The position numbers and the translations under genes were made by a program. DNA of 27,069 bases from contig DXYS01000074.1 of assembly GCA_019415705.1 (NCBI GenBank), positions 1 to 27,069 of the forward strand. The letters are read 5' to 3'. Source of the DNA: Bacteroidales bacterium. GTDB taxonomy: Bacteria; Bacteroidota; Bacteroidia; Bacteroidales; Muribaculaceae. Positions 1 through 7,188 of this stretch are shown one piece after another. Positions within the stretch are counted from its first letter, which is position 1; each line of letters begins with the position of its first letter. The notes under the pieces were generated by a model. The model did not search any database and was not told the origin of the DNA. It was given only the letters and a program-made list of their open reading frames with translations.

Positions 1-4
1 TTAA

Positions 5-229
5 CACTCGATTCCATCTGTTTTAACAAATGCACCGGGATTTCGGATTGAGCCCCTACTTGCACAAGGATTACCAATCCCCGAGACAAACCGACCGCAT
101 TTACTAAGCGGCAATTACAATGGATATATGGAGTGCCATGTTGAAAGCGACACTCTTTTAATATGGTGGGATAAAGAAACAGGAATAATAAAACTCGTTC
201 GCTTTGGCTCACACTCAGAGCTGTTTTAA
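5..229 (+). pseudogene. 3' remnant of a YafQ/RelE-type toxin
   Basis: This reading frame ends in a sequence typical of YafQ-family mRNA interferases of type II toxin-antitoxin systems. It has RPH (like YafQ His50), then ECHVESD (matching the His63 and Asp67 region), and ends GSHSELF, matching the family's catalytic C-terminal histidine (usually GTHSDLF). The frame is closed by an in-frame TAA at 2-4 and has no ATG, GTG or TTG before the ATG at 128. The usual N-terminal 40 or so residues are therefore absent in this frame. The first 15-20 residues do not resemble the family, which suggests a frameshift or truncation near the window edge. No antitoxin gene is visible downstream, and the upstream side lies outside the window. 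The family call is fairly firm; the call of broken gene is an inference from the stop and missing start. Confidence 0.62.
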
Positions 230-252
230 CTCTTTGCGAAATCCGCCGACCC

Positions 253-285
253 AAGATAGCTACTATAGCTAAGATAGCTACTATA
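253..285. repeat. Two 15-bp direct repeats
   Basis: The sequence AAGATAGCTACTATA occurs at 253-267 and again at 271-285, separated by GCT. It sits between the toxin remnant and the terminator of the tRNA-Asp gene. No function is evident. Confidence 0.85.
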
Positions 286-286
286 C

Positions 287-336
287 AAAAAAAGAATGAG
301 AATTAGTTAATCCGAAGATTAATCCGATTCTCATTC
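287..336 (-). terminator. Rho-independent terminator of tRNA-Asp
   Basis: Read on the minus strand, a hairpin has perfect 10-bp arms (GAATGAGAAT and ATTCTCATTC, 294-303 and 327-336). An inner TTAATC/GATTAA pairing surrounds a CGAA loop, and a run of seven T follows (A at 287-293 on the plus strand). It lies about 15 bases after the end of the tRNA gene, the expected place for its terminator. Confidence 0.85.
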
Positions 337-351
337 TCCTCTCTCCTCTTG

Positions 352-425
352 CGGTGCGGACGGGACTCGAACCCGCGACCCCTAGCGTGACAGGCTAGTA
401 TTCTAACCAGCTGAACTACCGCACC
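352..425 (-). tRNA. tRNA-Asp (GTC)
   Basis: The minus strand folds as a cloverleaf of 74 bases. The acceptor stem pairs GGTGCGG with CCGCACC. The D arm contains AGCTGGTTAGAA. The anticodon stem-loop carries GTC (plus-strand GAC at 389-391). The T arm reads GCGGGTTCGAGTCCCGT. The discriminator base is G, as expected for aspartate tRNA. The CCA end is not encoded. A promoter and a terminator flank the gene, so it appears to be a single-gene transcription unit. Confidence 0.96.
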
Positions 426-482
426 AATGTGAGTTTCTCCAAACTCGTGTGAGAGGCATAAGCTTTATCGCTTTTGCGAGTG

Positions 483-514
483 CAAAGTTAAGACGCATTT
501 TTGATTTGTGCAAA
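483..514 (-). promoter_or_regulatory. Promoter of tRNA-Asp
   Basis: On the minus strand TTTG (511-514), a 20-base spacer and TAACTTTG (483-490) match the Bacteroidota -33/-7 consensus exactly. The -7 element is about 57 bases upstream of the mature tRNA 5' end. The leader between them contains a small GAGTTT/AAACTC hairpin. Confidence 0.75.
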
Positions 515-663
515 TATTTCGACGAAAAAATTTACAGCATACCTGATTTTTTCATTTTTTCGATGTTTTTATGCCTTAAACTACATATGCGGTCAGCTTT
601 TTTATCTAACTTCGCAAGCGGCGTATTGTCGCCGTCATCCATACATTAATCATATCACCTATA

Positions 664-1809
664 ATGAAACAACTATTTTTAGCCTTACTGACTCTCGTGT
701 CAGCAATGAGCCTCTCGGTGGGAGCAAAAGCCGCCGACAACGAAGAAAAGCCGTGGCGCTATGTCGACGCTCTCGATCTGCGCGTCATCAACAAAGCATG
801 GGACAACACGCTGCGCCCCTACACACGTATTCCTGCTACTTTAAAAGATTCAGTGCGTCCCGACCTGTGGGAACGCGCGCAGTGCTCGTCAGGCATCGGT
901 GTCAGATTCGCCACCAACTCGACACGCATCGGCGTCAAATATGAGCTGCTCTGGAACACCCACATGATACACATGGCCGACACCGGCCTCAAAGGCACAG
1001 ACCTCTACATACACGAGGGTGACTCGGTCTGGCGTCACGTCAATACCAACCGCCCGTATGTCAAGGACAAGGAGTCTAAAATCGTCGAATCAACCTATGT
1101 CAGCAATCTTGACGGAAAGATGCACGAATATATGGTCTACCTGCCGCTCTATGACGGCGTCAATCAGCTTTGGATAAAAATCGACGAGGACGCTGAAATC
1201 ACTCCCGGCTCGACCGAACTCATCGACGGCAACACAAAAATCGTGGCCTACGGCACAAGCATTCTGCAGGGCGGCTGCGCATCGCGCACCGGCATGGCGC
1301 CGACCAACATCATCGGACGCGAACTTAACTGCGAGGTGGCCAATATCGGCATCTCGGGCGAAGGCAAGATGGACAACTGCATGGCCCGCGAGATGGGCAA
1401 AATCGCCGACGCCGACATCTATCTCATCGACCCGGTGCCCAACTGCACGGAGATGATGTGTGACACCCTGACCTACGACTTCATAAAAATTCTCCGTGAG
1501 GCACGCCCAGACGCAGCCATCGTGATGCTCGAAGGCCCGATTTATCCCTACGCCCGCTATGACAGTTTCTTTGAGAAATATCTGCCTCGCAAAAATGCTG
1601 CCTTCCGCCGCAACTACGAGCGACTGAAAGCCGAGAATCCCGACAATCTGTATTATGTTGACTCTGTCGGCCTTGACGGCCCCGAGGACGACGGCACCGT
1701 CGACGGCATACATCTGACCGACCTCGGCTTCCGCCATTACGCAGATAAGATGACGCCTATTTTAAGACAGATACTCGAGGAGCGCCGTGCCAAGGCCGCG
1801 GCCAAATGA
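664..1809 (+). CDS. Secreted SGNH/GDSL hydrolase with GxDLY N-terminal domain
   Basis: The 381-residue protein starts with a signal peptide (residues 1-23, MKQLFLALLTL...GAKA), so it should act in the periplasm or at the cell surface. An N-terminal beta-rich region ends with the GTDLY motif at 111-115, the hallmark of the domain that precedes this hydrolase type. The SGNH domain has the nucleophile block YGTSILQGG with Ser199, a GISGEGKMD block, and the catalytic DGIH block with Asp347 and His350. Such enzymes are esterases or carbohydrate deacetylases; the substrate cannot be told from sequence. The gene stands alone, with the tRNA divergent upstream and a convergent gene downstream. The leader has a GGCG/CGCC hairpin near 620-637 and a weak -7-like TAACTTCG at 607-614 without a good -33 element. 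Confidence 0.85.
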   Translation: MKQLFLALLTLVSAMSLSVGAKAADNEEKPWRYVDALDLRVINKAWDNTLRPYTRIPATLKDSVRPDLWERAQCSSGIGVRFATNSTRIGVKYELLWNTHMIHMADTGLKGTDLYIHEGDSVWRHVNTNRPYVKDKESKIVESTYVSNLDGKMHEYMVYLPLYDGVNQLWIKIDEDAEITPGSTELIDGNTKIVAYGTSILQGGCASRTGMAPTNIIGRELNCEVANIGISGEGKMDNCMAREMGKIADADIYLIDPVPNCTEMMCDTLTYDFIKILREARPDAAIVMLEGPIYPYARYDSFFEKYLPRKNAAFRRNYERLKAENPDNLYYVDSVGLDGPEDDGTVDGIHLTDLGFRHYADKMTPILRQILEERRAKAAAK

Positions 1810-1835
1810 CATTGACGCAACCCACAAGATACAGA

Positions 1836-1867
1836 GCGGGGCGGCTCCTTCGTGGATGCCGCCCCGC
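1836..1867. terminator. GC-rich hairpin between convergent genes
   Basis: Perfect 10-bp arms GCGGGGCGGC (1836-1845) and GCCGCCCCGC (1858-1867) extend with TCC/GGA around a TTCGT loop. The hairpin sits 26 bases after the hydrolase stop and 26 bases after the stop of the minus-strand polyprenyl synthase gene, so it could end transcription from both sides. There is no clean T-run, only an AT-rich flank. Confidence 0.65.
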
Positions 1868-1893
1868 TTATATCATATAATTACGAATGAAGG

Positions 1894-2865
1894 TCAGTGG
1901 TCTCGGTCGATAATATAGTCAAAAATCGACATCAGCTGCTCAGTGGTCGCGGTGCGGGGGAAACCGGCGAGAATTTCGGCAGCCTCTCCGCGCAGACGGT
2001 GCATCTCGTCAAAAGCATAATCGATGCCGCCGTTTTCGACCGCAAAAGCTATCAGCTCGGCGATTTCATCGTCCGTGAGAGTCTCCTGTGAGGCAATCTC
2101 ACGCATACGGCCTACATCGGGTAAATCATCACGCAACAAGGTATGGAGCAGCGGCAGCGTGATTTTACATTCACGCAGGTCGTTGCCGGTCGGTTTGCCG
2201 ACATCGTCACTGAAATAATCGAAAATATCGTCGCGTATCTGGAAACACAGGCCGAGCAGCTCGGCAAAACGCGCGAGACGTGCGGCGCTGTCGTCATCAG
2301 CTCCGGCGGCATAGCAGCCCATACGCGCGCACGCCACAAAGAGCGACGCCGTCTTAAGGTTGATCACATTATAATAAGCCTCCTCGGTGAGCGAGTGGCT
2401 GCGTGCATTGTAAATCTGGTCTATCTCTCCGAGCGACAGGTCTTTGCCGAGTATGCTAAGTGACTCGATTATGCGTATATCGCGCGTCTGCAGGGCCTGC
2501 TGCATGGCACTTGACACATAGAAGTCGCCAACAAGCACAGCGATATGATTGTCCCATATAGAGTTGATAGTCGGATGATTGCGTCTCACCTTTGACTCAT
2601 CGACGACATCGTCGTGAATGAGCGAGGCGTTATGCAGCAACTCGACAGCGGCCGCAGCAGCCATCACGTTTTCGTTAACCTCGCCGAAAAGTCGGGCACA
2701 AAGGATGACAATCAGGGGGCGTATCTGTTTGCCCGTCGAGCTAAGCTGCGAGACGACGACACTGTTCATCAGCCCATTAGAAGTGGTGAGCTGCCGGCGT
2801 ATGCGCTGATTGAGCTCATTAAGCTCCGGCGCAAGCTGCTGATGTAATAGCTGTAGTGTCGTCAT
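1894..2865 (-). CDS. ispB: Polyprenyl diphosphate synthase
   Basis: The 323-residue protein is an all-trans polyprenyl diphosphate synthase, which extends farnesyl or geranyl diphosphate with isopentenyl diphosphate. In Bacteroidales the product usually forms the menaquinone side chain. The sequence shows the GKQIRP substrate-binding motif (45-50), the first aspartate-rich motif HDDVVDE (Asp85, Asp86, Asp89), and the second motif RDDIFDY (Asp212, Asp213, Asp216) followed by GKPTGNDL. Length fits the octaprenyl/heptaprenyl synthase group rather than the shorter farnesyl synthases, but chain length cannot be fixed from sequence. The cytoplasmic enzyme is divergently transcribed from polA, with back-to-back promoters in the 95-base gap. 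Confidence 0.9.
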   Translation of the reverse strand: MTTLQLLHQQLAPELNELNQRIRRQLTTSNGLMNSVVVSQLSSTGKQIRPLIVILCARLFGEVNENVMAAAAAVELLHNASLIHDDVVDESKVRRNHPTINSIWDNHIAVLVGDFYVSSAMQQALQTRDIRIIESLSILGKDLSLGEIDQIYNARSHSLTEEAYYNVINLKTASLFVACARMGCYAAGADDDSAARLARFAELLGLCFQIRDDIFDYFSDDVGKPTGNDLRECKITLPLLHTLLRDDLPDVGRMREIASQETLTDDEIAELIAFAVENGGIDYAFDEMHRLRGEAAEILAGFPRTATTEQLMSIFDYIIDRDH

Positions 2866-2884
2866 GTCTCTTTTTTACAAGTTG

Positions 2885-2892
2885 CAAAGGTA
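2885..2892 (-). promoter_or_regulatory. -7 element of the ispB promoter
   Basis: The minus strand reads TACCTTTG, a full match to the Bacteroidota TAnnTTTG -7 element, 20 bases before the ispB ATG. The -33 element is less clear: a TTAG lies 22 bases further upstream. The 5' untranslated region would be only about 10-15 bases. Confidence 0.65.
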
Positions 2893-2901
2893 GTAACTTT
2901 T

Positions 2902-2933
2902 TTTGACGAAACGGCTAATTCTTAGTAATTTTA
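2902..2933 (+). promoter_or_regulatory. Promoter of polA
   Basis: TTTG at 2902-2905, a 20-base spacer and TAATTTTA at 2926-2933 (one mismatch from TAnnTTTG) fit the Bacteroidota promoter pattern. The -7 element ends 27 bases before the polA ATG. It lies back to back with the ispB -7 element. Confidence 0.6.
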
Positions 2934-2960
2934 GCCTGTCATATTAATTTAACACACTTT

Positions 2961-5744
2961 ATGGACGACAAGAAACTGTTTCTCCTCGACGCTTACGCAC
3001 TGATTTACCGCGCCTACTATGCCCTGATACGCTCTCCGCGTGTCACCTCAAAAGGCTTCAACACATCGGCCGTTTTTGGCTTTTGCACGACGCTTGACGA
3101 GATTCTGCGCAAAGAAAATCCCGGTTTCATGGCCGTCTGCTTTGACCCGGCCGGCGGCAAGACTTTCCGCCACGAAGTCTACGCCGACTACAAGGCCAAA
3201 CGCGACAAACAGCCCGAGGATATTACCCTTGCCGTGCCATATATCAAGCGCATCCTTGAGGCATACCGCATTCCTGTCATCGAAATCGAGGGCTTCGAGG
3301 CCGACGACGTTATCGGCACACTTGCCCGAGAGGCCGCCGACGAGGGCTTCGACACATACATGATGACCCCCGACAAGGATTACGGACAGCTTGTCGGACC
3401 GCATACATATATGTATAGACCGTCAACCAAGGGTCAGGGCTTCGAGATACGCGGTCCCAAAGAAATATGCGAGCGTTACGGCATCTCCTCGCCGCAGCAA
3501 GTCATCGACCTGCTCGCCTTAGAGGGCGATGTCGCCGACAATGTACCCGGATGTCCCGGCGTGGGAGAGAAAACGGCTGCAAAGCTGATTGGCGAATACG
3601 GCACGATAGAAAACCTGCTCGCAAACGCCGACAAGATAAAGGGAGCGCTAGGCAAACGCATCGCCGAAAACAGCGAGCAGATACGTTTCTCAAAATTCCT
3701 TGTAACAATAAAGACCGACGTGCCTTTAGAGATGAGCCCCGGCTCACTTGTCAGACAAGAGCCCGACGTGGCCGCACTTGAGAAAATATTCAACGAACTC
3801 GAGTTCAAGACCCTCACTGCACGCCTTCTCGACCGCTTCCGTCAGCCGTCAGCATCAGCATCAGCAAAAAAAGACAACGACGCGGCAGACCGGCCGGCCA
3901 TGGGCTCGCTTTTTGACCTCGCCGACGACAGTCAGATGCCCGATGAGCCGGCACTGCAAGCCGTAGAAACGGACTTCGTAACCCTAACCGAAGATAAAGA
4001 AATCGCCGACACGCTGCAGTCGATGCTCGGAGCCGCAACCATAGGCATGTCACTGTTTGCCGTCGGAGAGGAAGCCATGACAGCACCACTGCTCGGCATA
4101 GCACTCTCGCCGGATGACAAAAGCACGTTTTACATCGAATTCCCGGCCACGACAGGAGAGCGCAAGGTGCTGACCACCCTGCTCTCTCCGCTCTTTGCCT
4201 CAGAGTCAATAACTTTCGTCAGCCATGACGTCAAGCGCGACATGATATTGCTGCGCCGCGAAAACATCGAGTTTACGGCCAAGTTTTTCGACACGTCTGT
4301 AGCCCACTATCTCCTCGCGCCCGAGGCCAACCACCGCCTGTCGACCGTCGCACAAAGCTATCTCGGACTGCGTACCGCCGATTTTGACATCGACGCTACA
4401 AAACTGCGTAAATTATACAGTTCCGATCCCGAGCTTGCACGACGCGTCGCCATCGAAAGCGCCTCGGTCGTCAGAAAGCTCATGCGTCCGCTTGCCGACG
4501 AAATCGACGCACAAGGCCAGCGTAGTCTTTTAGACGACATCGAGTTCCCGATGGTCACGGTGCTTGCCTCGATGGAATGGGAGGGTGTGAGAATCGACGT
4601 CAGCGAGCTCGCCAAACTGTCGCGCCGTCTGACAGAGCGTCTTCACCGGCTCGAGGCCCAATGCTATGAGATGGCCGGAACGACCTTCAACATCAGTTCG
4701 CCGAGTCAGGTCGGCGAGATACTTTTCGGTCGTCTCGCCATCGATGAGAGCGCTCGCAAGACAAAGCGCGGCCAATGGTCTACAACCGAGGAAGTGCTCG
4801 AGAAGTACCGTTCGCGCCATCCCATCGTCGGTCTGATACTCGAAATCAGAGGTCTCAAGAAACTGCTTGTAACATATATCGACGCACTGCCGAAGCTCGT
4901 CAACCCGCTGACAGGCAAGATACACACCACCTACAACCAGACCGTCACCGCCACAGGGCGACTGTCGTCGACCAACCCCAACCTGCAGAACATCCCCATC
5001 CGCACCGATGACGGACGCGAGATACGCCGCGCGTTTATCCCCGACCGCGGCAGCCTGATGATGAGTGCAGACTACTCGCAGATTGAGCTGCGTCTGATGG
5101 CCGACATCAGCGGAGACCAGACGATGATTGAGGCCTTCGGCGAACACGAGGACATCCACCGCTCGACTGCCGCTAAAATATATCACACCGACATAGACAA
5201 GGTGTCAGACAATCAGCGCCGCAACGCCAAGACCGCCAATTTCGGCATCATTTACGGCATCTCGTCATTCGGTCTGTCGGAACGTCTCGGCATATCGCGC
5301 GCCGAGGCCCGCGAGCTGATAGATGGCTACATGACCACATATCCGCGCATCAAAGAGTATATCGACGAGGCTGTCGAAGAGGCACGTCAGAAAGGCTATG
5401 TCACCACCATCATGGGTCGCAAGCGCTATCTGCCCGACATCAATTCGCGCAGCGCCGTCGTGCGCGGTTACGCCGAGCGCAATGCCGTCAATGCCCCGCT
5501 GCAGGGGTCTGCGGCCGACATCATCAAGATGGCAATGATTGCGATACACCGCGAAATAAAACGCCGCGGCCTCAAATCGCGCATGATACTGCAAGTACAT
5601 GACGAACTCGTATTCACCGTCGTACCCGAAGAGTTAGAACAGCTAAAGGAGATTACCGTCAGACTGATGAGTGAGGCCTACAAAGCCCGAGTGCCGCTCG
5701 AGGTCAGCGTCGGAGTCGGCGACAACTGGCTTGAGGCGCATTAA
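2961..5744 (+). CDS. polA: DNA polymerase I, probably without proofreading
   Basis: The 927-residue enzyme fills gaps and removes RNA primers in replication and repair. The N-terminal 5'-nuclease domain (about 1-290) shows DAYALIYRAYYAL, EADDVIGTLA and TPDKDYG. A low-complexity linker (about 295-335) leads into the 3'-5' exonuclease-like domain (about 340-520). The polymerase domain has motif A DYSQIELR (Asp704), motif B around Lys757, Phe761 and Tyr765 (KTANFGIIYG), and motif C VHDE (Asp881, Glu882). In the exonuclease-like domain, the ExoI Asp-x-Glu pair is replaced by Gly362 and Ser364, and the ExoIII Tyr/Asp pair by Val496 and Ser500. Only the ExoII aspartate (Asp427) remains. Polymerase and 5'-nuclease activities look intact, but proofreading is predicted to be lost, as in Taq polymerase. 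Confidence 0.97.
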   Translation: MDDKKLFLLDAYALIYRAYYALIRSPRVTSKGFNTSAVFGFCTTLDEILRKENPGFMAVCFDPAGGKTFRHEVYADYKAKRDKQPEDITLAVPYIKRILEAYRIPVIEIEGFEADDVIGTLAREAADEGFDTYMMTPDKDYGQLVGPHTYMYRPSTKGQGFEIRGPKEICERYGISSPQQVIDLLALEGDVADNVPGCPGVGEKTAAKLIGEYGTIENLLANADKIKGALGKRIAENSEQIRFSKFLVTIKTDVPLEMSPGSLVRQEPDVAALEKIFNELEFKTLTARLLDRFRQPSASASAKKDNDAADRPAMGSLFDLADDSQMPDEPALQAVETDFVTLTEDKEIADTLQSMLGAATIGMSLFAVGEEAMTAPLLGIALSPDDKSTFYIEFPATTGERKVLTTLLSPLFASESITFVSHDVKRDMILLRRENIEFTAKFFDTSVAHYLLAPEANHRLSTVAQSYLGLRTADFDIDATKLRKLYSSDPELARRVAIESASVVRKLMRPLADEIDAQGQRSLLDDIEFPMVTVLASMEWEGVRIDVSELAKLSRRLTERLHRLEAQCYEMAGTTFNISSPSQVGEILFGRLAIDESARKTKRGQWSTTEEVLEKYRSRHPIVGLILEIRGLKKLLVTYIDALPKLVNPLTGKIHTTYNQTVTATGRLSSTNPNLQNIPIRTDDGREIRRAFIPDRGSLMMSADYSQIELRLMADISGDQTMIEAFGEHEDIHRSTAAKIYHTDIDKVSDNQRRNAKTANFGIIYGISSFGLSERLGISRAEARELIDGYMTTYPRIKEYIDEAVEEARQKGYVTTIMGRKRYLPDINSRSAVVRGYAERNAVNAPLQGSAADIIKMAMIAIHREIKRRGLKSRMILQVHDELVFTVVPEELEQLKEITVRLMSEAYKARVPLEVSVGVGDNWLEAH

Positions 5745-5758
5745 GGGAGGCCCTTGCG

Positions 5759-5787
5759 GCAGCCCTACAGGCTGCTTAATTTCTTTT
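5759..5787 (+). terminator. Terminator after polA
   Basis: GCAGCC (5759-5764), loop CTACA, and GGCTGC (5770-5775) form a 6-bp stem followed by the T-rich TTAATTTCTTTT, 14 bases after the polA stop codon. Confidence 0.65.
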
Positions 5788-5976
5788 CTCATCCGCATAC
5801 CTATGACTGCGCGATCCTACGGCTCGCTTGTCATAGGCTCACATACGGCGCTGCCACGCAGCGCTAACGCGCCTAACGGCGCTAATTCATTAAGGCCTGT
5901 TTTCAATAAAATTCCAAATTTTGCAGACTGTTGATTAAACTTTTTTTCACATAAATTGTCATAATTATACAGCATT
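5788..5976. repeat. Gene-free gap with a cluster of three hairpins
   Basis: The gap between polA and the next gene is 310 bases and contains no convincing gene. Beyond the polA terminator it holds three perfect inverted repeats in a row: CCTATGAC/GTCATAGG (5800-5807 and 5830-5837), GCGCTG/CAGCGC (5848-5853 and 5859-5864, loop CCACG), and GCGCC/GGCGC (5869-5873 and 5878-5882, loop TAAC). GCGCTAA occurs twice, at 5861 and 5879. The hairpin block is GC-rich and then gives way to an AT-rich promoter region. It resembles a dispersed REP-like intergenic element, but only one copy is seen in this window. Confidence 0.6.
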
Positions 5977-6008
5977 GTTGATTTTGCGCACATTTTTGTG
6001 TAAATTTG
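5977..6008 (+). promoter_or_regulatory. Promoter of the small membrane-protein gene
   Basis: GTTG at 5977-5980, a 20-base spacer and TAAATTTG at 6001-6008 match the Bacteroidota consensus. The start codon follows 46 bases after the -7 element. Confidence 0.75.
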
Positions 6009-6054
6009 CGTTATATGATATACACACGCTGCCGACAATTTAAAAACATCAAAC

Positions 6055-6435
6055 GTGACTGACGATAAAACAAAAAATATAACCTCCGAAACCGCCGCAC
6101 CGACAGTTGCGGAGCCTGAAATACAACAAGACACGGCCAAGACCACCCCGGAGCAGCAGACCGCCAAGACTGCCGACACTCAGGGGCGCAGCCGCAACCG
6201 ATTTGCGCTCATTTCAATTATAATTACAGTTATAGCTTGGGTAATACTGTCGCTTAACGGCATAGCGGCGCTATGTGTCGCCGTGGCCGGTTTTGTCACC
6301 GCCTGTTTTGGTCTCAAAGCCGCGACACGCGCATGGCGCAACACCGCCGTGACCTCGATAGTCGCTTCGTCGGTGCTGATAGTGGTTATATCGGCTTTTC
6401 TGATTGTAATTTATATCGGGCTCAACTCACTCTGA
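6055..6435 (+). CDS. Small membrane protein of unknown function
   Basis: I do not recognise this 126-residue protein. The only plausible start is GTG at 6055, because no in-frame ATG occurs near the N-terminus. Residues 1-49 are polar, rich in Thr, Glu, Gln and Lys (for example EIQQDTAKTTPEQQ), and look disordered. Residues 50-88 are hydrophobic and could form one long or two short membrane helices with a glycine/alanine-rich turn. A basic loop (LKAATRAWRN) follows, then a last membrane helix at about 99-122. The layout resembles small DUF4190-like membrane proteins, but I see no diagnostic motif. It has its own good promoter and is convergent with trmD, with 18 bases between the stops. Confidence 0.75.
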   Translation: MTDDKTKNITSETAAPTVAEPEIQQDTAKTTPEQQTAKTADTQGRSRNRFALISIIITVIAWVILSLNGIAALCVAVAGFVTACFGLKAATRAWRNTAVTSIVASSVLIVVISAFLIVIYIGLNSL

Positions 6436-6453
6436 CACAAGCCTGTCAAATGC

Positions 6454-7128
6454 TCAGTCGAGCAAATCGGGGCGCAGACGGCGTGTGCGCTCCAATGCCT
6501 GCTCGTGGCGCCACTCATCTATTTTGGCCTGATGTCCCGACAATAATATAGAGGGTACATCCCAACCGTTGTAAGACGCCGGACGAGTATAAATCGGCGG
6601 CTCAAGCAGATTATCCTGAAAACTGTCTGTCAAGGCGCTCTGCTCGTCGCCGATAGCTCCCGGGATTAGTCTGACAATAGCATCGGCTATAATGACCGCC
6701 GGTATTTCTCCGCCCGTAAGCACATAGTCGCCCACCGAAATCTCACGGGTAATTAGATGCTCGCGGATACGGTAGTCAATGCCCTTGTAATGACCGCAGA
6801 GTATAATGATATTATTGAGAAGCGACAGCGAATTGGCCGTGCGCTGATTAAACACCTCACCGTCAGGAGCTGTAAAAATAACTTCGTCATACTCACGCTC
6901 GGCGCGCAGAGCCGAGATGCAGCGGTCGACAGGCTCGACCTGTATCACCATGCCCGCGTCACCCCCGAAAGGATAGTCGTCGACTTTGCGGTGGCGGTTG
7001 GTCGTGTAATCACGCAGATTATGCACCACAATTTCGGCAAGTCCTTTGTCCTGAGCACGTTTGAGTATAGAACAGCCGAGCGGCGATTCGAGCATTTCGG
7101 GTATTACGCTTATGATGTCAATGCGCAT
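6454..7128 (-). CDS. trmD: tRNA (guanine-37-N1)-methyltransferase
   Basis: TrmD methylates G37 next to the anticodon of tRNAs that read CNN and some other codons, using S-adenosylmethionine, and prevents +1 frameshifting. The 224-residue protein has the SPOUT trefoil-knot signatures YPFGGDAGMV (52-61), GHYKGID (112-118) and GDYVLTGGE (133-141). Asp168 corresponds to the catalytic Asp169 of the E. coli enzyme. The C-terminal domain shows RPASYNGWDVP and LLSGHQAKIDEWR, both typical. Length is at the short end of the family range (about 225-255). Here the gene is not in the common rpsP-rimM-trmD-rplS operon but stands alone, divergent from the DUF3822 gene. Confidence 0.96.
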   Translation of the reverse strand: MRIDIISVIPEMLESPLGCSILKRAQDKGLAEIVVHNLRDYTTNRHRKVDDYPFGGDAGMVIQVEPVDRCISALRAEREYDEVIFTAPDGEVFNQRTANSLSLLNNIIILCGHYKGIDYRIREHLITREISVGDYVLTGGEIPAVIIADAIVRLIPGAIGDEQSALTDSFQDNLLEPPIYTRPASYNGWDVPSILLSGHQAKIDEWRHEQALERTRRLRPDLLD

Positions 7129-7153
7129 GATGGTCAGATTTGATTAGCATGGA

Positions 7154-7161
7154 CAAAGTTA
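7154..7161 (-). promoter_or_regulatory. -7 element of the trmD promoter
   Basis: The minus strand reads TAACTTTG, a full match to TAnnTTTG, 25 bases before the trmD ATG. It is the mirror image of the plus-strand -7 element at 7175-7182, with 13 bases between them. A clear -33 element is not visible. Confidence 0.6.
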
Positions 7162-7174
7162 CACATATTTTTCG

Positions 7175-7182
7175 TAACTTTG
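7175..7182 (+). promoter_or_regulatory. -7 element of the DUF3822-rsmD promoter
   Basis: TAACTTTG matches the Bacteroidota -7 consensus and ends six bases before the ATG at 7189. The transcript would begin at or almost at the start codon, so the mRNA may be leaderless. No clear TTTG is seen 20 bases upstream. Confidence 0.6.
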
Positions 7183-7188
7183 CCCAAT

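Noticed and set aside
1090..1737. A 215-codon open frame antisense to the SGNH hydrolase gene
   Set aside because: It is a mirror of codon use in a strong, recognisable gene and has no family resemblance.
4530..5186. A 218-codon antisense open frame in polA
   Set aside because: It overlaps the conserved polymerase domain and has no independent support.
5671..5934. A possible small gene starting in the end of polA and running into the gap
   Set aside because: The frame runs through three hairpins and a terminator, and its protein is composed of the repeat sequence; no promoter or start context supports it.
7180..7188. TTG as the start of the DUF3822 gene
   Set aside because: The TTG lies within the -7 promoter element; the ATG at 7189 is a better start.
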